Shown piece after piece: positions 24,195 through 32,838 of a stretch of 41,365 nt of DNA. Numbering within the stretch: the first letter of the stretch is position 1; each line of letters begins with the position of its first letter. This stretch comes from Poriferisodalis sp964484385. GTDB taxonomy: Bacteria > Actinomycetota > Acidimicrobiia > Acidimicrobiales > Poriferisodalaceae. Under the pieces are notes generated by a model, which was given only the letters and a program-made list of their open reading frames with translations, searched no databases and was not told the origin of the DNA. The stretch is taken from assembly GCA_964484385.1 (NCBI GenBank), contig CAZAFV010000024.1:1-41365 (forward strand), in the 5' to 3' direction. The translations under genes and the position numbers were made by a program.

Positions 24195-27038
24195 GTGGCG
24201 ATGACCGAGGAGCAGCGGGTGCGGGGCGACGGCCCCGGGTACGGGTCTGCCGGCGCGCCCCTGCGTCTGCAGCGGCATTTCACCGCTGACGGCGCCCATC
24301 CCTATGACACGGTGCGGTGGGAGCGCTTCGATGCCTCCATCACGAACACGGTCGACGGATCGGTTGCGTTCTCGCAGCCCGACGTCGAATTCCCCGCCGA
24401 TTGGAGTCCCACGGCGGTCAACATCGTTGCCCAGAAGTACTTCCGCGGCACCATCGGCACGCCGGAGCGGGAGCAGTCGCTGCGCCAAGTCATCGACCGC
24501 GTTGCGGGCACCATCACCCGGTGGGCAGCCAGCGACGGCTATTTCGCATCGCCGGACGAGGCGGCGACATTCGAGGCAGAGCTGGCGTGGCTGCTGGTTC
24601 ACCAGCGGGTGGCGTTCAACAGCCCGGTCTGGTTCAACATCGGCGTGAAGGGTGTGCCCCAACAGGCGTCGGCCTGCTTCATCCTCGCTGTCGACGACGA
24701 GATGGAATCGATCCTGGACTGGTATGTCACCGAGGGCCGGATCTTCAAGGGCGGCTCGGGCGCCGGGGTGAACCTGTCGGCGCTGCGGGCATCGTGCGAG
24801 CCGCTGTCGGGCGGCGGCACGGCGAGCGGTCCGGTCAGCTTCATGCGCGGCGCCGACGCGTCGGCGGGCACGATCCGCAGCGGCGGCAAGACCCGGCGCG
24901 CCGCCAAGATGGTGCTGCTCGACGCCGATCATCCCGATGTCGAGGCCTTCGTGTGGTGCAAGGCACGCGAGGAGCGCAAGGCACGCGCCTTGGACGCCGC
25001 CGGATTCGATATGGATGTCGACGGCGCCGACTCGTTCTCGGTGCAGTACCAGAATGCGAACAACTCGGTCCGGCTGTCCGACGAGTTCATGGAGGCGGCC
25101 GCGGCCGACGGCACTTGGGAGCTGCGGGCTCGCACCACCGGCGAGGTCACCGCCGTCATGCGTGCGCGGGATCTTCTCGGCCAGATTGCCCAAGCGGCCT
25201 GGGAATGCGCCGACCCTGGCGTTCAGTTCTCCACCACCATCAACAGTTGGCACACGGCGCCCGCCCACGGCCCGATCAGCGCCAGCAACCCATGCAGCGA
25301 GTACGTCCACCTCGACAACTCGGCCTGCAACCTGGCGAGCGTCAACCTGCTGCCCTTCTTTGGGGATCACGCCGCCGGCCGCGACTTCGATATCGAGGGC
25401 TTCCGCCAGGCGGTGCGCATCACATTCATCGCCCAGGACGTGCTGGTGAGCCACGCCGACTACCCGACGGAGCTGATCGGCGAGACTTCCCGGCGCTTCC
25501 GCCAGCTCGGGCTGGGCTTCACGAATCTGGGTGCGCTGCTGATGGCAGCGGGCGTTCCCTACGACTCTCCGCAGGCGCGGGCGCTCGCGGCATCGCTCAC
25601 GGCGCTCATGTGCGGGGAGGCGTACGCCACCTCAGCCGACCTGGCCGAGCGGCTCGGAGCCTTCGACGGCTTCGGCGCGAATGCCGATGCGATGTGCGGG
25701 GTTCTGGGCCGGCATCGTGACTCGCTGGACAGCATCGAGGTGAGCGCCGAGCCGGCGGGCACCGGCGCGGGCATGGCGGCGCTGACCGAGGATCTGCGTG
25801 CCGCCGCGCGGGCTCGCTGGAACCATGCCATCGCGGGCGGCGAGGCTCATGGCGTTCGCAACTCCCAGGCCACCGTGATCGCTCCCACCGGAACGATTTC
25901 GTTCATGATGGACTGCGACACCACCGGGATCGAACCCGACCTGGGCTTGGTGAAGCACAAGAAGCTGGTGGGCGGCGGCGATCTGCGCATCGTGAACTCG
26001 ACGGTGCCCGTCGCGTTGAACAGGCTCGGCTACTCGCTCTCAGATATCGCTGACATAGAGGCGCACATCCTCGCTACGGGCCACATCGCCGGCGCTCCGC
26101 ACCTGGCGGACGCTCACCGGGCGGTGTTCGCCTGCTCGATCGGCGCCGATGCCATCTCGCCGCAGGGCCACGTTGCGATGATGGCCGCCTGCCAGCCCTT
26201 CGTCTCGGGTGCGATCTCCAAGACCGTCAACCTGCCCGAGTCGGCATCCGCCGGCGACATCGAGGACCTCATCGTCGAATCGTGGCGGCTTGGGCTCAAG
26301 GCGGTGGCGATCTATCGCGACAACTGCAAGGTGAGCCAGCCCCTGTCGGTCGGGCCAGCGACCCAGTCCGCTGCGGCACCGGCCGTTGGCGTATCGGCCC
26401 AGGGAGCAGCGGCATCCGCTGCCGCAGCGCTGGGGGGAGCGGCGGTGCCGCCGCGCAACCGGCTGCCGCGCAGTCGCCAGTCGCGCACGTTCTCCTTCCG
26501 GGTCACCGACTGCCACGGCTACATGACCGTCGGCGAGTACGACGACGGCCGGCCCGGCGAGATCTTCCTCACGGTGGCGAAGCAAGGCTCCACGCTGGCC
26601 GGGATCATGGATGCTTTCGCCATCTCGGTCAGCCACGGATTGCAGTACGGGGTGCCGCTGCGTTCCTACGTGGAGGCCTTCACCAACATGCGGTTCGAGC
26701 CTGCAGGGCTCACCGACGACCCCGAGCTGCGCATCGCCACGAGCATCGTCGACTACATCTTCCGCCGCCTGGCGCTCGAGTATCTGTCGTTCGAAGAGCG
26801 CACCGAGTTGGGCGTGCTCAGCGTCGACGAGCGCACCGATCCGCCGCTGCCGGGGCTCGAGAGCGCAACGGTCGAGACCGCCATCGGCGCCGAGCCGGCA
26901 CCCGACCCGCCGTCGCACCGTTCTGAGGCCCGCGGGTATGCCGATGCACCGCTGTGCATGACCTGCGGCGACCGGATGGTGCGCGCAGGCTCATGCTTCG
27001 CCTGCCGCTCCTGCGGCGCAACCAGCGGCTGCGGCTGA
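24195..27038 (+). CDS. nrdJ: Adenosylcobalamin-dependent (class II) ribonucleotide reductase
   Basis: 947 residues. It makes deoxyribonucleotides using a cobalamin radical, with or without oxygen. Diagnostic pieces are HQRVAFNSPVWFNIGV, RIFKGGSGAGVNLSALR, the Cys-bearing NPCSEYVHLDNSACNLASVN, APTGTISFMMDCDTTGIEPD and ISKTVNLPESAS. An Ala-rich linker at about residues 715-755 separates the catalytic barrel from a C-terminal region with FRVTDCHGYMTVGEYDDGRP. The extreme end is Cys-rich (CMTCGDRM to CRSCGATSGCG), the thiol tail that re-reduces the active site. AGGAGG lies ten bases before GTG 24195; ATG 24201 is an alternative. No cobalamin riboswitch is seen upstream. A -10-like TAGCGT is at 24099-24104, downstream of two DnaA-box sequences. 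It ends at a strong hairpin. Confidence 0.96.
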   Translation: MAMTEEQRVRGDGPGYGSAGAPLRLQRHFTADGAHPYDTVRWERFDASITNTVDGSVAFSQPDVEFPADWSPTAVNIVAQKYFRGTIGTPEREQSLRQVIDRVAGTITRWAASDGYFASPDEAATFEAELAWLLVHQRVAFNSPVWFNIGVKGVPQQASACFILAVDDEMESILDWYVTEGRIFKGGSGAGVNLSALRASCEPLSGGGTASGPVSFMRGADASAGTIRSGGKTRRAAKMVLLDADHPDVEAFVWCKAREERKARALDAAGFDMDVDGADSFSVQYQNANNSVRLSDEFMEAAAADGTWELRARTTGEVTAVMRARDLLGQIAQAAWECADPGVQFSTTINSWHTAPAHGPISASNPCSEYVHLDNSACNLASVNLLPFFGDHAAGRDFDIEGFRQAVRITFIAQDVLVSHADYPTELIGETSRRFRQLGLGFTNLGALLMAAGVPYDSPQARALAASLTALMCGEAYATSADLAERLGAFDGFGANADAMCGVLGRHRDSLDSIEVSAEPAGTGAGMAALTEDLRAAARARWNHAIAGGEAHGVRNSQATVIAPTGTISFMMDCDTTGIEPDLGLVKHKKLVGGGDLRIVNSTVPVALNRLGYSLSDIADIEAHILATGHIAGAPHLADAHRAVFACSIGADAISPQGHVAMMAACQPFVSGAISKTVNLPESASAGDIEDLIVESWRLGLKAVAIYRDNCKVSQPLSVGPATQSAAAPAVGVSAQGAAASAAAALGGAAVPPRNRLPRSRQSRTFSFRVTDCHGYMTVGEYDDGRPGEIFLTVAKQGSTLAGIMDAFAISVSHGLQYGVPLRSYVEAFTNMRFEPAGLTDDPELRIATSIVDYIFRRLALEYLSFEERTELGVLSVDERTDPPLPGLESATVETAIGAEPAPDPPSHRSEARGYADAPLCMTCGDRMVRAGSCFACRSCGATSGCG

Positions 27039-27042
27039 GAGG

Positions 27043-27064
27043 CTGACTGCCGAGAGGCAGTCAG
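27043..27064. terminator. Bidirectional terminator hairpin between nrdJ and the transporter-ferrochelatase gene
   Basis: CTGACTGCC and GGCAGTCAG form a perfect nine-base stem with a GAGA loop. It starts four bases after the nrdJ stop and includes the stop codon of the opposing gene. No T-run follows, as is common in this GC range. Confidence 0.75.
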
Positions 27065-29472
27065 GCGCCTCGCTCGAGCGGGCAGCACCCAGGGGCGCAG
27101 CTGTCCGGGCGCGGCCCCAGCCGGCCGACCGCGGGCCGGTCGGCTCGCAGGCCTGCCGTCTCCTCCACGAGATCCACCAGTGCCTCGACGAACAGCCGAT
27201 GCGTGCCGACCGACCGGGCACGAACCATGGTGATGCCGGCGCGAGCGGCCGTGGCGCGTGCTGTGGTGTCGAGATCGACGAGCACCTCCATGTGGTCGGA
27301 GACGAAGCCGATCGGCACGACGAGGACGGTACGGCAGCCCGCCGAGCCGAGTTGGGCGAGCCGGTCGTTGATGTCGGGTTCCAGCCACGGCACGTGCGGC
27401 GGGCCGCTGCGTGACTGGTAGACCACCTCGATCTCGCCAGTCAGGCCCGCCATGCCGGCGACCGTCTCGGCGGCATCACGGAGCTGCGCCTCGTAGTCAC
27501 ACGATGCGGCCATCCGGCTCGGCAGGCTGTGCGCGGTGAACAGGGTGTGCACATCGCTGCGCAGGCGAGCGCCGTCGACTGCCTCACGGATGCGTTCGGC
27601 CATGGCGCCGGCGAATCCGGGGTGATTGCCGTACACACGCACGCGGGACATGCGCGGCGCTCCGGGCACCTCGCTGGCAGCTTGTGCAAGGTCTTCGTGA
27701 TACTGGCGACAGCCGGAATACGAGCTGAAGGCGGAGGTCACGATCACGGCGGCGTGGCGGCGGCCCTCGCCGGCCATCTGGCTGACGGTGTCTCGCAGGT
27801 ACGGGTGCCAGTTGCGATTCCCCCAGTAGCACGCCAATGGCGTGCCCCGGCGAGCCAGCTCGCCCGACAGAGCCGCGAGCAGAGCGCGGTTCTGCTCGTT
27901 GATCGGGCTCACGCCGCCATGACGCAGGTACTGCAGCTCGACTTGAGCCAGTCGCTCTGCTGGAACGTCGCGTCCCCGGGTGACGTTCTGCAAGAACGGC
28001 ATCACGTCGTCGGGACCTTCCGGGCCCCCGAACGACAGCAGCAGCACCGAATCGACCGACGCGGACCCGAGTGCCGCTTGGGAAGGTGCCGCCCGAAAAG
28101 ACTGCACCGTCACCGGCCCGCGCTGCCCGAGCCCAGCAGCGGGCGCTGCATTGCTCAGAGCGCCTGCGGCAGCGACATCGCCGGCACGAGCCGCCGGCAC
28201 CGTCTGGAACTGTTCGCGCTGTGCCGGCGTCGTGGCACGGGCGGCGGCCTCACCGGTACCGACGGTGGCGAGGGGAACGATGCGGGCGCGCCCGGAAGCG
28301 ACCAGCAACGGCACCGATGTGAGCGCAATGATCATCGCCGCCACGATCGTCACGCGGTAACCGGCGCCGTCAATCAGCAGCCCCGCCAACGGCGGCCCGA
28401 CAAGCCCGCCGATGCCTGCAGCGGTGTACAGCGCACCCAAGACGCCGCCGAGTCCGGCGAGCCCGAAGAGCTCTGCGGCAACCGCAGGAGACAGCGCGAT
28501 GAATCCGCCGTAGCTGCTGCCCATCACTAGCGCGTAGATCACGAGGACTGTGTAGTTGTCGCCGGCGAAGAGCCAGATCAGGTAGCTCAGCCCCATGATC
28601 GTGAAGGCAAGCTGGTAGAGCCGCATGAGCGGCAGCACGGTGCCGAGTGCCCCGAGCACCAACCGTCCGAGCAGTGATGCAAGGCCGATGATGCTGATGA
28701 GCCACTGACCGCCCGGCTTGCCGAGGTCGTCGAGGTAGTCCTTGATGTAGATGATCGGGACGAACAGGCTGGCGCTCAGCAGCATCATCGAGAAATAGAG
28801 CAGCGTGTACCGCCGGTTGTGCATGAGCCTGCGCAGCGACGGCATCTCGCTCTGGGGCGCCACATGGGGCGGTCGCCGAGCGGCGATCGCGGCCAGCATG
28901 AGCAACCCAGCCGACGCAACAGCCAGCGCTTGGTAGGTGTCGCGCCACCCGTAGAGGCCGATGAGTCGTTCCGCTCCCCAGGCGCCGGCGAATTGACCCA
29001 GTCCGATCCCGGCCACAGCGACGCCCAGCGCTGCCGTGCGGTGACGTTCGAACCAGCCGCCGACCACCGAGACCATCGGGACGTACGCGCACGCCACGCT
29101 GATCCCCACGCCCAGCACGTAGGTCGTCATCGCTAGCCACAGGCTCTGGGCCAGGCTGGTCGCCCAGAGGCCGACTCCGAGGGCGACCGCACCGGCGAGG
29201 AGCACGCGTCGGGGTCCGTAGCGGTCGCCGAGGCGGCCGGTGAACACGCCGAGCACGAAGTAGAGGAATGTCGGAATCGCGAAGAGCAGCGAGGCCAGGC
29301 CGGTGCCGATGCCGAACTCGTCGCGGATGGAGTCGAGCATGACCCCGAAGCTGTAGGCAACACCGAACACGGCGAAGGTGGCGAGCGAGGCCGACAGCGC
29401 GACCGCCCATCCGGCAGCCGAGTCCAGCTGGAGGCTCCGGGCGGTGACGCCCTCGTCGGCGGTTGTGCTCAA
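27061..29472 (-). CDS. Fusion of MFS transporter and ferrochelatase (HemH/CpfC)
   Basis: An 803-residue protein in one uninterrupted frame. Residues 1-395 are a complete 12-helix MFS permease with motif A GRLGDRYGPRRV (79-90), resembling the monocarboxylate/oxalate-formate group. Residues 396-473 are a polar Ala-rich linker. Residues 474-775 are a complete ferrochelatase: VLLLSFGGPEGPDDVMPFLQ, ELQYLRHGGVSPINEQN, TSAFSSYSGCRQYHEDL, the catalytic-His motif FTAHSLP (His648) and FVSDHMEVLVDLD with the catalytic Glu729. Cys658 and the tail CAPGCC (792, 796, 797) match the [2Fe-2S] ligands of actinobacterial ferrochelatases. The enzyme inserts Fe2+ into coproporphyrin III or protoporphyrin IX. With 12 helices the MFS C-terminus is cytoplasmic, where the enzyme works. 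The start is TTG 29472. Internal GTG codons at 454, 456 and 476 could also give free ferrochelatase, but no ribosome-binding site precedes them. Confidence 0.9.
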   Translation of the reverse strand: MSTTADEGVTARSLQLDSAAGWAVALSASLATFAVFGVAYSFGVMLDSIRDEFGIGTGLASLLFAIPTFLYFVLGVFTGRLGDRYGPRRVLLAGAVALGVGLWATSLAQSLWLAMTTYVLGVGISVACAYVPMVSVVGGWFERHRTAALGVAVAGIGLGQFAGAWGAERLIGLYGWRDTYQALAVASAGLLMLAAIAARRPPHVAPQSEMPSLRRLMHNRRYTLLYFSMMLLSASLFVPIIYIKDYLDDLGKPGGQWLISIIGLASLLGRLVLGALGTVLPLMRLYQLAFTIMGLSYLIWLFAGDNYTVLVIYALVMGSSYGGFIALSPAVAAELFGLAGLGGVLGALYTAAGIGGLVGPPLAGLLIDGAGYRVTIVAAMIIALTSVPLLVASGRARIVPLATVGTGEAAARATTPAQREQFQTVPAARAGDVAAAGALSNAAPAAGLGQRGPVTVQSFRAAPSQAALGSASVDSVLLLSFGGPEGPDDVMPFLQNVTRGRDVPAERLAQVELQYLRHGGVSPINEQNRALLAALSGELARRGTPLACYWGNRNWHPYLRDTVSQMAGEGRRHAAVIVTSAFSSYSGCRQYHEDLAQAASEVPGAPRMSRVRVYGNHPGFAGAMAERIREAVDGARLRSDVHTLFTAHSLPSRMAASCDYEAQLRDAAETVAGMAGLTGEIEVVYQSRSGPPHVPWLEPDINDRLAQLGSAGCRTVLVVPIGFVSDHMEVLVDLDTTARATAARAGITMVRARSVGTHRLFVEALVDLVEETAGLRADRPAVGRLGPRPDSCAPGCCPLERGA

Positions 29473-29549
29473 GGTCGTACGCCCGGTGCTGTGCAGTCAG
29501 CGCCACCGCTGTCGACTCACCAGCGGCGCGAACGGGCACATTACTGCCG

Positions 29550-29555
29550 TACCGT
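29550..29555 (+). promoter_or_regulatory. -10 hexamer for the DUF3039 gene
   Basis: TACCGT lies 43 bases before ATG 29599, in the 126-base gap divergent from the transporter-ferrochelatase gene. GGAGGGG at 29583-29589 is a strong ribosome-binding site nine bases before the ATG, so unlike several neighbours this transcript has a normal leader. Confidence 0.45.
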
Positions 29556-29598
29556 TGCAGCGGCAGGAGCCGATTCTGACCCGGAGGGGACCAGCGAG

Positions 29599-29880
29599 AT
29601 GACCGCTCAGACCTTCAGCGACGGCGCCAGCAGCAGTCCAGTCGCCAGCGGTTCTGCCGCGGGCAGTCCCGACGTGATCGAGCGCCCCGACACCCGCACG
29701 ACAGACGGCGATCATGACCGCTTCTCTCACTACGTCAACAAGACGGCGCTGACCCGCTCGGCCGTCAGCGGCGAAGCGGTTGTGGCGCTGTGCGGCAAGA
29801 AGTGGGTGCCGACGCGAGACGGCGAGCGCTACCCGGTGTGCCCGGCCTGCAAGGAGATCTATGCCGGACTGCGCTCGTGA
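29599..29880 (+). CDS. DUF3039 protein
   Basis: 93 residues. After a Ser/Ala-rich N-terminus comes the conserved core of the actinobacterial DUF3039 family: DRFSHYVNKTALTRSAVSGE, then VVALCGKKWVPTRDGERYPV, then CPACKEIYAGL. Three cysteines (CGK and CPAC) with a nearby His suggest a small zinc-bound fold, but no function is established. The core is conserved across actinobacteria in single copy, hinting at a housekeeping role. The start at ATG 29599 is set by the GGAGGGG site; the frame extends upstream only by chance. It precedes phoH by 145 bases on the same strand. Confidence 0.88.
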   Translation: MTAQTFSDGASSSPVASGSAAGSPDVIERPDTRTTDGDHDRFSHYVNKTALTRSAVSGEAVVALCGKKWVPTRDGERYPVCPACKEIYAGLRS

Positions 29881-30025
29881 CGCAAGAAATTGGACAATGG
29901 CAGATCGCGGGACGCGACTAGCCTTGCGACCATCGTGACCGAACCAACCGTCGGCAAGTCTGGTTGCCGTCTGCGCGCCGTCTGCTCATGAGTGCTGCGC
30001 TGACGACTTACTGCGCCGGAGCCCA

Positions 30026-30988
30026 GTGACCGACACACAGGTCCGGATACACGTGCCGGGCAATCACCTCATGGTCGGGGTGCTGGGACAGCGCGACGAG
30101 CACCTGCGGCTGGTGGCAGACCACTTTGCAGATGCCGACATTCACGTGCGCGGCAACGAGATCACCGTGGCGGGGCCAAGCGCAGCGCTCGTCGGGCAGG
30201 TCTTCGAGGAGATGGTGCACGTGCTCGAGGCCGGCCAGCGCATCGAGCCCGAGATGCTCGACCGCGTCATCGACATGGTGGAGGCCGACGAGAGCCCGAG
30301 CGACGTGCTGTCTGCCCCGATCGTGCGCGCTCCCAATGGCAGGGTGGTGCGGGCCAAGAGTGCCGGCCAGAAGCGCTACGTGGAGATGATCCGCTCGAAC
30401 ATTGTGACGTTTGCTGTCGGGCCGGCCGGCACCGGCAAGACGTGGCTGGCAGTGGCGCTTGCCGTCGATGCGCTGATGTCGAAGGCCGTACGGCGCATCG
30501 TGCTCACTCGTCCGGCAGTGGAGGCGGGCGAACGGCTGGGCTTCCTGCCAGGGGATCTGATGGCCAAGATCGACCCGTATCTGGCTCCGCTGTATGACTC
30601 GCTGTACGACATGCTCGATGTGGAGACCGCCGCCAAGCTGCTCGAGCGCAAGACGATCGATGTGGCGCCGCTGGCATTCATGCGCGGCCGCACGCTGAAC
30701 GACAGCTTCATCATCCTCGACGAGGCGCAGAACACCACACCCGAACAGATGAAGATGTTCCTGACCCGCATCGGCTTCGGCTCCAAGGTGGTGGTGACCG
30801 GCGACCGCACGCAGATCGACGTGCCCGGCGGCAAGAGCGGGCTGATCGACGTGGAACAGGCGCTCGACGGCATTCCCGGCCTTGCGTTCGCTCGCCTCGG
30901 CAGGCGGGACATCACTCGGCACCGCATCGTCGGCGACATCGTGGCGGCATATGACCGGCGTGACGCGAAACGCAACGGCAGCGAGTGA
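30026..30988 (+). CDS. phoH: PhoH-family ATPase
   Basis: 320 residues, YbeZ type. An N-terminal domain (about 1-95, with HFADADIHVRGNEITVAG) leads to a RecA-like ATPase core with Walker A at 132-139 (GPAGTGKT), LTRPAVEAGERLGFLPGDL, Walker B FIILDEAQNTTPEQMKMFLT and VVTGDRTQIDVP. It is linked to RNA processing and ribosome maturation together with YbeY, which follows after four bases in the usual order phoH-ybeY-CNNM-era. The start is GTG 30026 with CCGGAG just upstream. Confidence 0.95.
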   Translation: MTDTQVRIHVPGNHLMVGVLGQRDEHLRLVADHFADADIHVRGNEITVAGPSAALVGQVFEEMVHVLEAGQRIEPEMLDRVIDMVEADESPSDVLSAPIVRAPNGRVVRAKSAGQKRYVEMIRSNIVTFAVGPAGTGKTWLAVALAVDALMSKAVRRIVLTRPAVEAGERLGFLPGDLMAKIDPYLAPLYDSLYDMLDVETAAKLLERKTIDVAPLAFMRGRTLNDSFIILDEAQNTTPEQMKMFLTRIGFGSKVVVTGDRTQIDVPGGKSGLIDVEQALDGIPGLAFARLGRRDITRHRIVGDIVAAYDRRDAKRNGSE

Positions 30989-30992
30989 ACGA

Positions 30993-31493
30993 GTGGCTGA
31001 TGGCTGCACCGGCACCGACGGCGTGCTGATCGCAGATCGTCAGAACGACGTGCAGATCGATGCCCGGCGCTACGGCGTGCTGGTGCGGCAGCTGCTGGAG
31101 GCCGAGGGAGTGCCGCCGGGCGCCGAAACCGCTGTGACGTTCGTGGGCCGCGACGAGATGGCCGAGCTGAATGAAGCTCACATGGGTCACGCCGGTCCGA
31201 CCGACGTTCTCGCCTTCCCGCTGGATCTCGTGCCGGACCCGCAGGCGCCGGACGAGGCCAGCATTTGGCTGGCCGGCGACATCGTCGTGTGCCCAGCCGT
31301 CGCTGCGGTGAACGCGGCGGCAGGCAAGGGATCGCGCCCGGGTCACGACGGCAGTGTCACCGCGGAAATCGATTTGCTCGTCGTGCACGGCGTGCTGCAC
31401 TTGCTCGGCATGGATCACGCGGAGCCTGCCGAAGCCGCTGCCATGCGCGCCCGCGAGACTGAGCACTTGCGCAGCTTGTGGAGCCGTTCATGA
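30993..31493 (+). CDS. ybeY: Endoribonuclease YbeY
   Basis: 166 residues. The zinc site H-x3-H-x5-H is at His132, His136 and His142 in VHGVLHLLGMDH, and GHAGPTDVLAFPLD upstream is the second family signature. YbeY trims 16S rRNA 3' ends and takes part in ribosome quality control. I start at GTG 30993, four bases after the phoH stop; an ATG at 30951 inside phoH would add 14 residues. The stop overlaps the next start (ATGA). A short insert, AAAGKGSRPGHDGSV, before the metal site is slightly longer than usual. Confidence 0.94.
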   Translation: MADGCTGTDGVLIADRQNDVQIDARRYGVLVRQLLEAEGVPPGAETAVTFVGRDEMAELNEAHMGHAGPTDVLAFPLDLVPDPQAPDEASIWLAGDIVVCPAVAAVNAAAGKGSRPGHDGSVTAEIDLLVVHGVLHLLGMDHAEPAEAAAMRARETEHLRSLWSRS

Positions 31494-32824
31494 ACTGGGT
31501 GCTGGGCGCTGTCGCGGCGGCGATCCTGCTCGCGGCGGCCATGTTCCTGCGACTGGTCGAGGCGACGTTCGTGCGTCTGGGCCGAGCCCGCGCCTCGGGC
31601 CTCGACGAGTCCAACGGCAACGGAGAGCGTCACAACGGCGACCGCGACAACGGGCACCCGAGCGTCCCGCCGAAGGCCTCGCTGGAGCAGCTCGTGGAGG
31701 ACCGCGAGGTCGTGCTGGGTCCCGTCTCCCTGCTGCGAGTGCTGGCCCAGGTGACGCTGGTGGGTGGTGTCACCTGGGTTGCCGCGAGCCGTACGGGTGC
31801 AGCGGGCATCGTGGCTGCTATGGCCGTGACAGCCATCGTGCTGTTCGGCGTGACCGAGGCGATGCCCCGGCGCTGGGGGGTCGAGGCCAACGACCGCATG
31901 GCGCGGGTGCTCGCGCCGATCGCTCGCGTGCTGAGTCGCACCGGACCGCTCGCTTGGGTTGCCCGGTTGCTGGCATTCCCCGCGCGAGCGGTGGGACCTG
32001 CCGCTACACAGGGCGACAGCGGCGAGGTCACCGAGGACGAGCTGGTGGCGCTGGCATCGGCTGCAGCGCAGGCCAGCCTGATCGAAGACAGCGAGGCCGA
32101 GCTGATTGGCCAGATCATGGAGCTCGGCGACACCATCGTGCGTGAAGTTATGGTGCCTCGCCCCGACATGGTCACCGTGAGCCTTGACGACAGCGTCGCT
32201 GATGCGCTGGAGAAAATCATCGCTTCGGGCTTCACACGCCTGCCGGTGACCGCCGCCAGCGTCGACGACCTCCGGGGCATCGTGCTGGCGAAAGATCTCG
32301 TTGCGGCCTACCTGCACGGCACACCAACGAAGGGGCCTGGCTCGGACGGCGTAGTCACCTGCGCACAGGTGCTGCGGCCGGCCACCTTCGTGCCGGAAAC
32401 CAAGCGTGTCAGCGACCTGATGCGCGAGATGCAGGAGTCCAAATCTCACCTGGCTATCGCCGTGGACGAGTACGGGGGCGTGGCAGGGCTGGTCACGCTC
32501 GAGGACATCATCGAAGAACTGGTGGGCGAGATTGCCGACGAGTACGACGCCGACGAGGCGCTCGTCCAAGAAGCGGACGACGGTGCGTTTATGTTCTCGG
32601 GACGGCTGCCCGCGTCGCGGCTGGCCGAGGTTCTGGAGCTTCGACTGCCCGAGGGTGACTGGGACACGGTCGGCGGCTTGCTGCTCGACCGCATGGGCCA
32701 CGTGCCCGAAACGGGCGAAACCACGGAACTCGACGGCTGGTGCCTGTCTGCGCTTGAGGTAGAAGGCCGGCGCATCAACCTCGTCGGCGCCCGGCGAGGA
32801 GCCGATCCGGCGGGTTCCGGGTAG
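31490..32824 (+). CDS. CNNM/CBS-domain membrane protein (CorC/HlyC family)
   Basis: 444 residues. An N-terminal CNNM transmembrane domain (helix 3-22, then helices about 83-120) is interrupted by a polar, Asn/Asp-rich loop (ESNGNGERHNGDRDNGH). Two CBS domains follow: the first begins IVREVMVPRPDMVTVSLDDS, the second ends IAVDEYGGVAGLVTLEDIIE with ELVGEIADEYD. The C-terminal transporter-associated domain (FSGRLPASRLAEVLEL) closes the protein. Relatives act in Mg2+ or Co2+ efflux and resistance; the ion is not predictable. ATG 31490 overlaps the ybeY stop; GTG 31478 is an alternative. It lies 14 bases before era, so phoH to era is one operon. Confidence 0.9.
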   Translation: MNWVLGAVAAAILLAAAMFLRLVEATFVRLGRARASGLDESNGNGERHNGDRDNGHPSVPPKASLEQLVEDREVVLGPVSLLRVLAQVTLVGGVTWVAASRTGAAGIVAAMAVTAIVLFGVTEAMPRRWGVEANDRMARVLAPIARVLSRTGPLAWVARLLAFPARAVGPAATQGDSGEVTEDELVALASAAAQASLIEDSEAELIGQIMELGDTIVREVMVPRPDMVTVSLDDSVADALEKIIASGFTRLPVTAASVDDLRGIVLAKDLVAAYLHGTPTKGPGSDGVVTCAQVLRPATFVPETKRVSDLMREMQESKSHLAIAVDEYGGVAGLVTLEDIIEELVGEIADEYDADEALVQEADDGAFMFSGRLPASRLAEVLELRLPEGDWDTVGGLLLDRMGHVPETGETTELDGWCLSALEVEGRRINLVGARRGADPAGSG

Positions 32825-32838
32825 GCCCGGAGCGGGCG

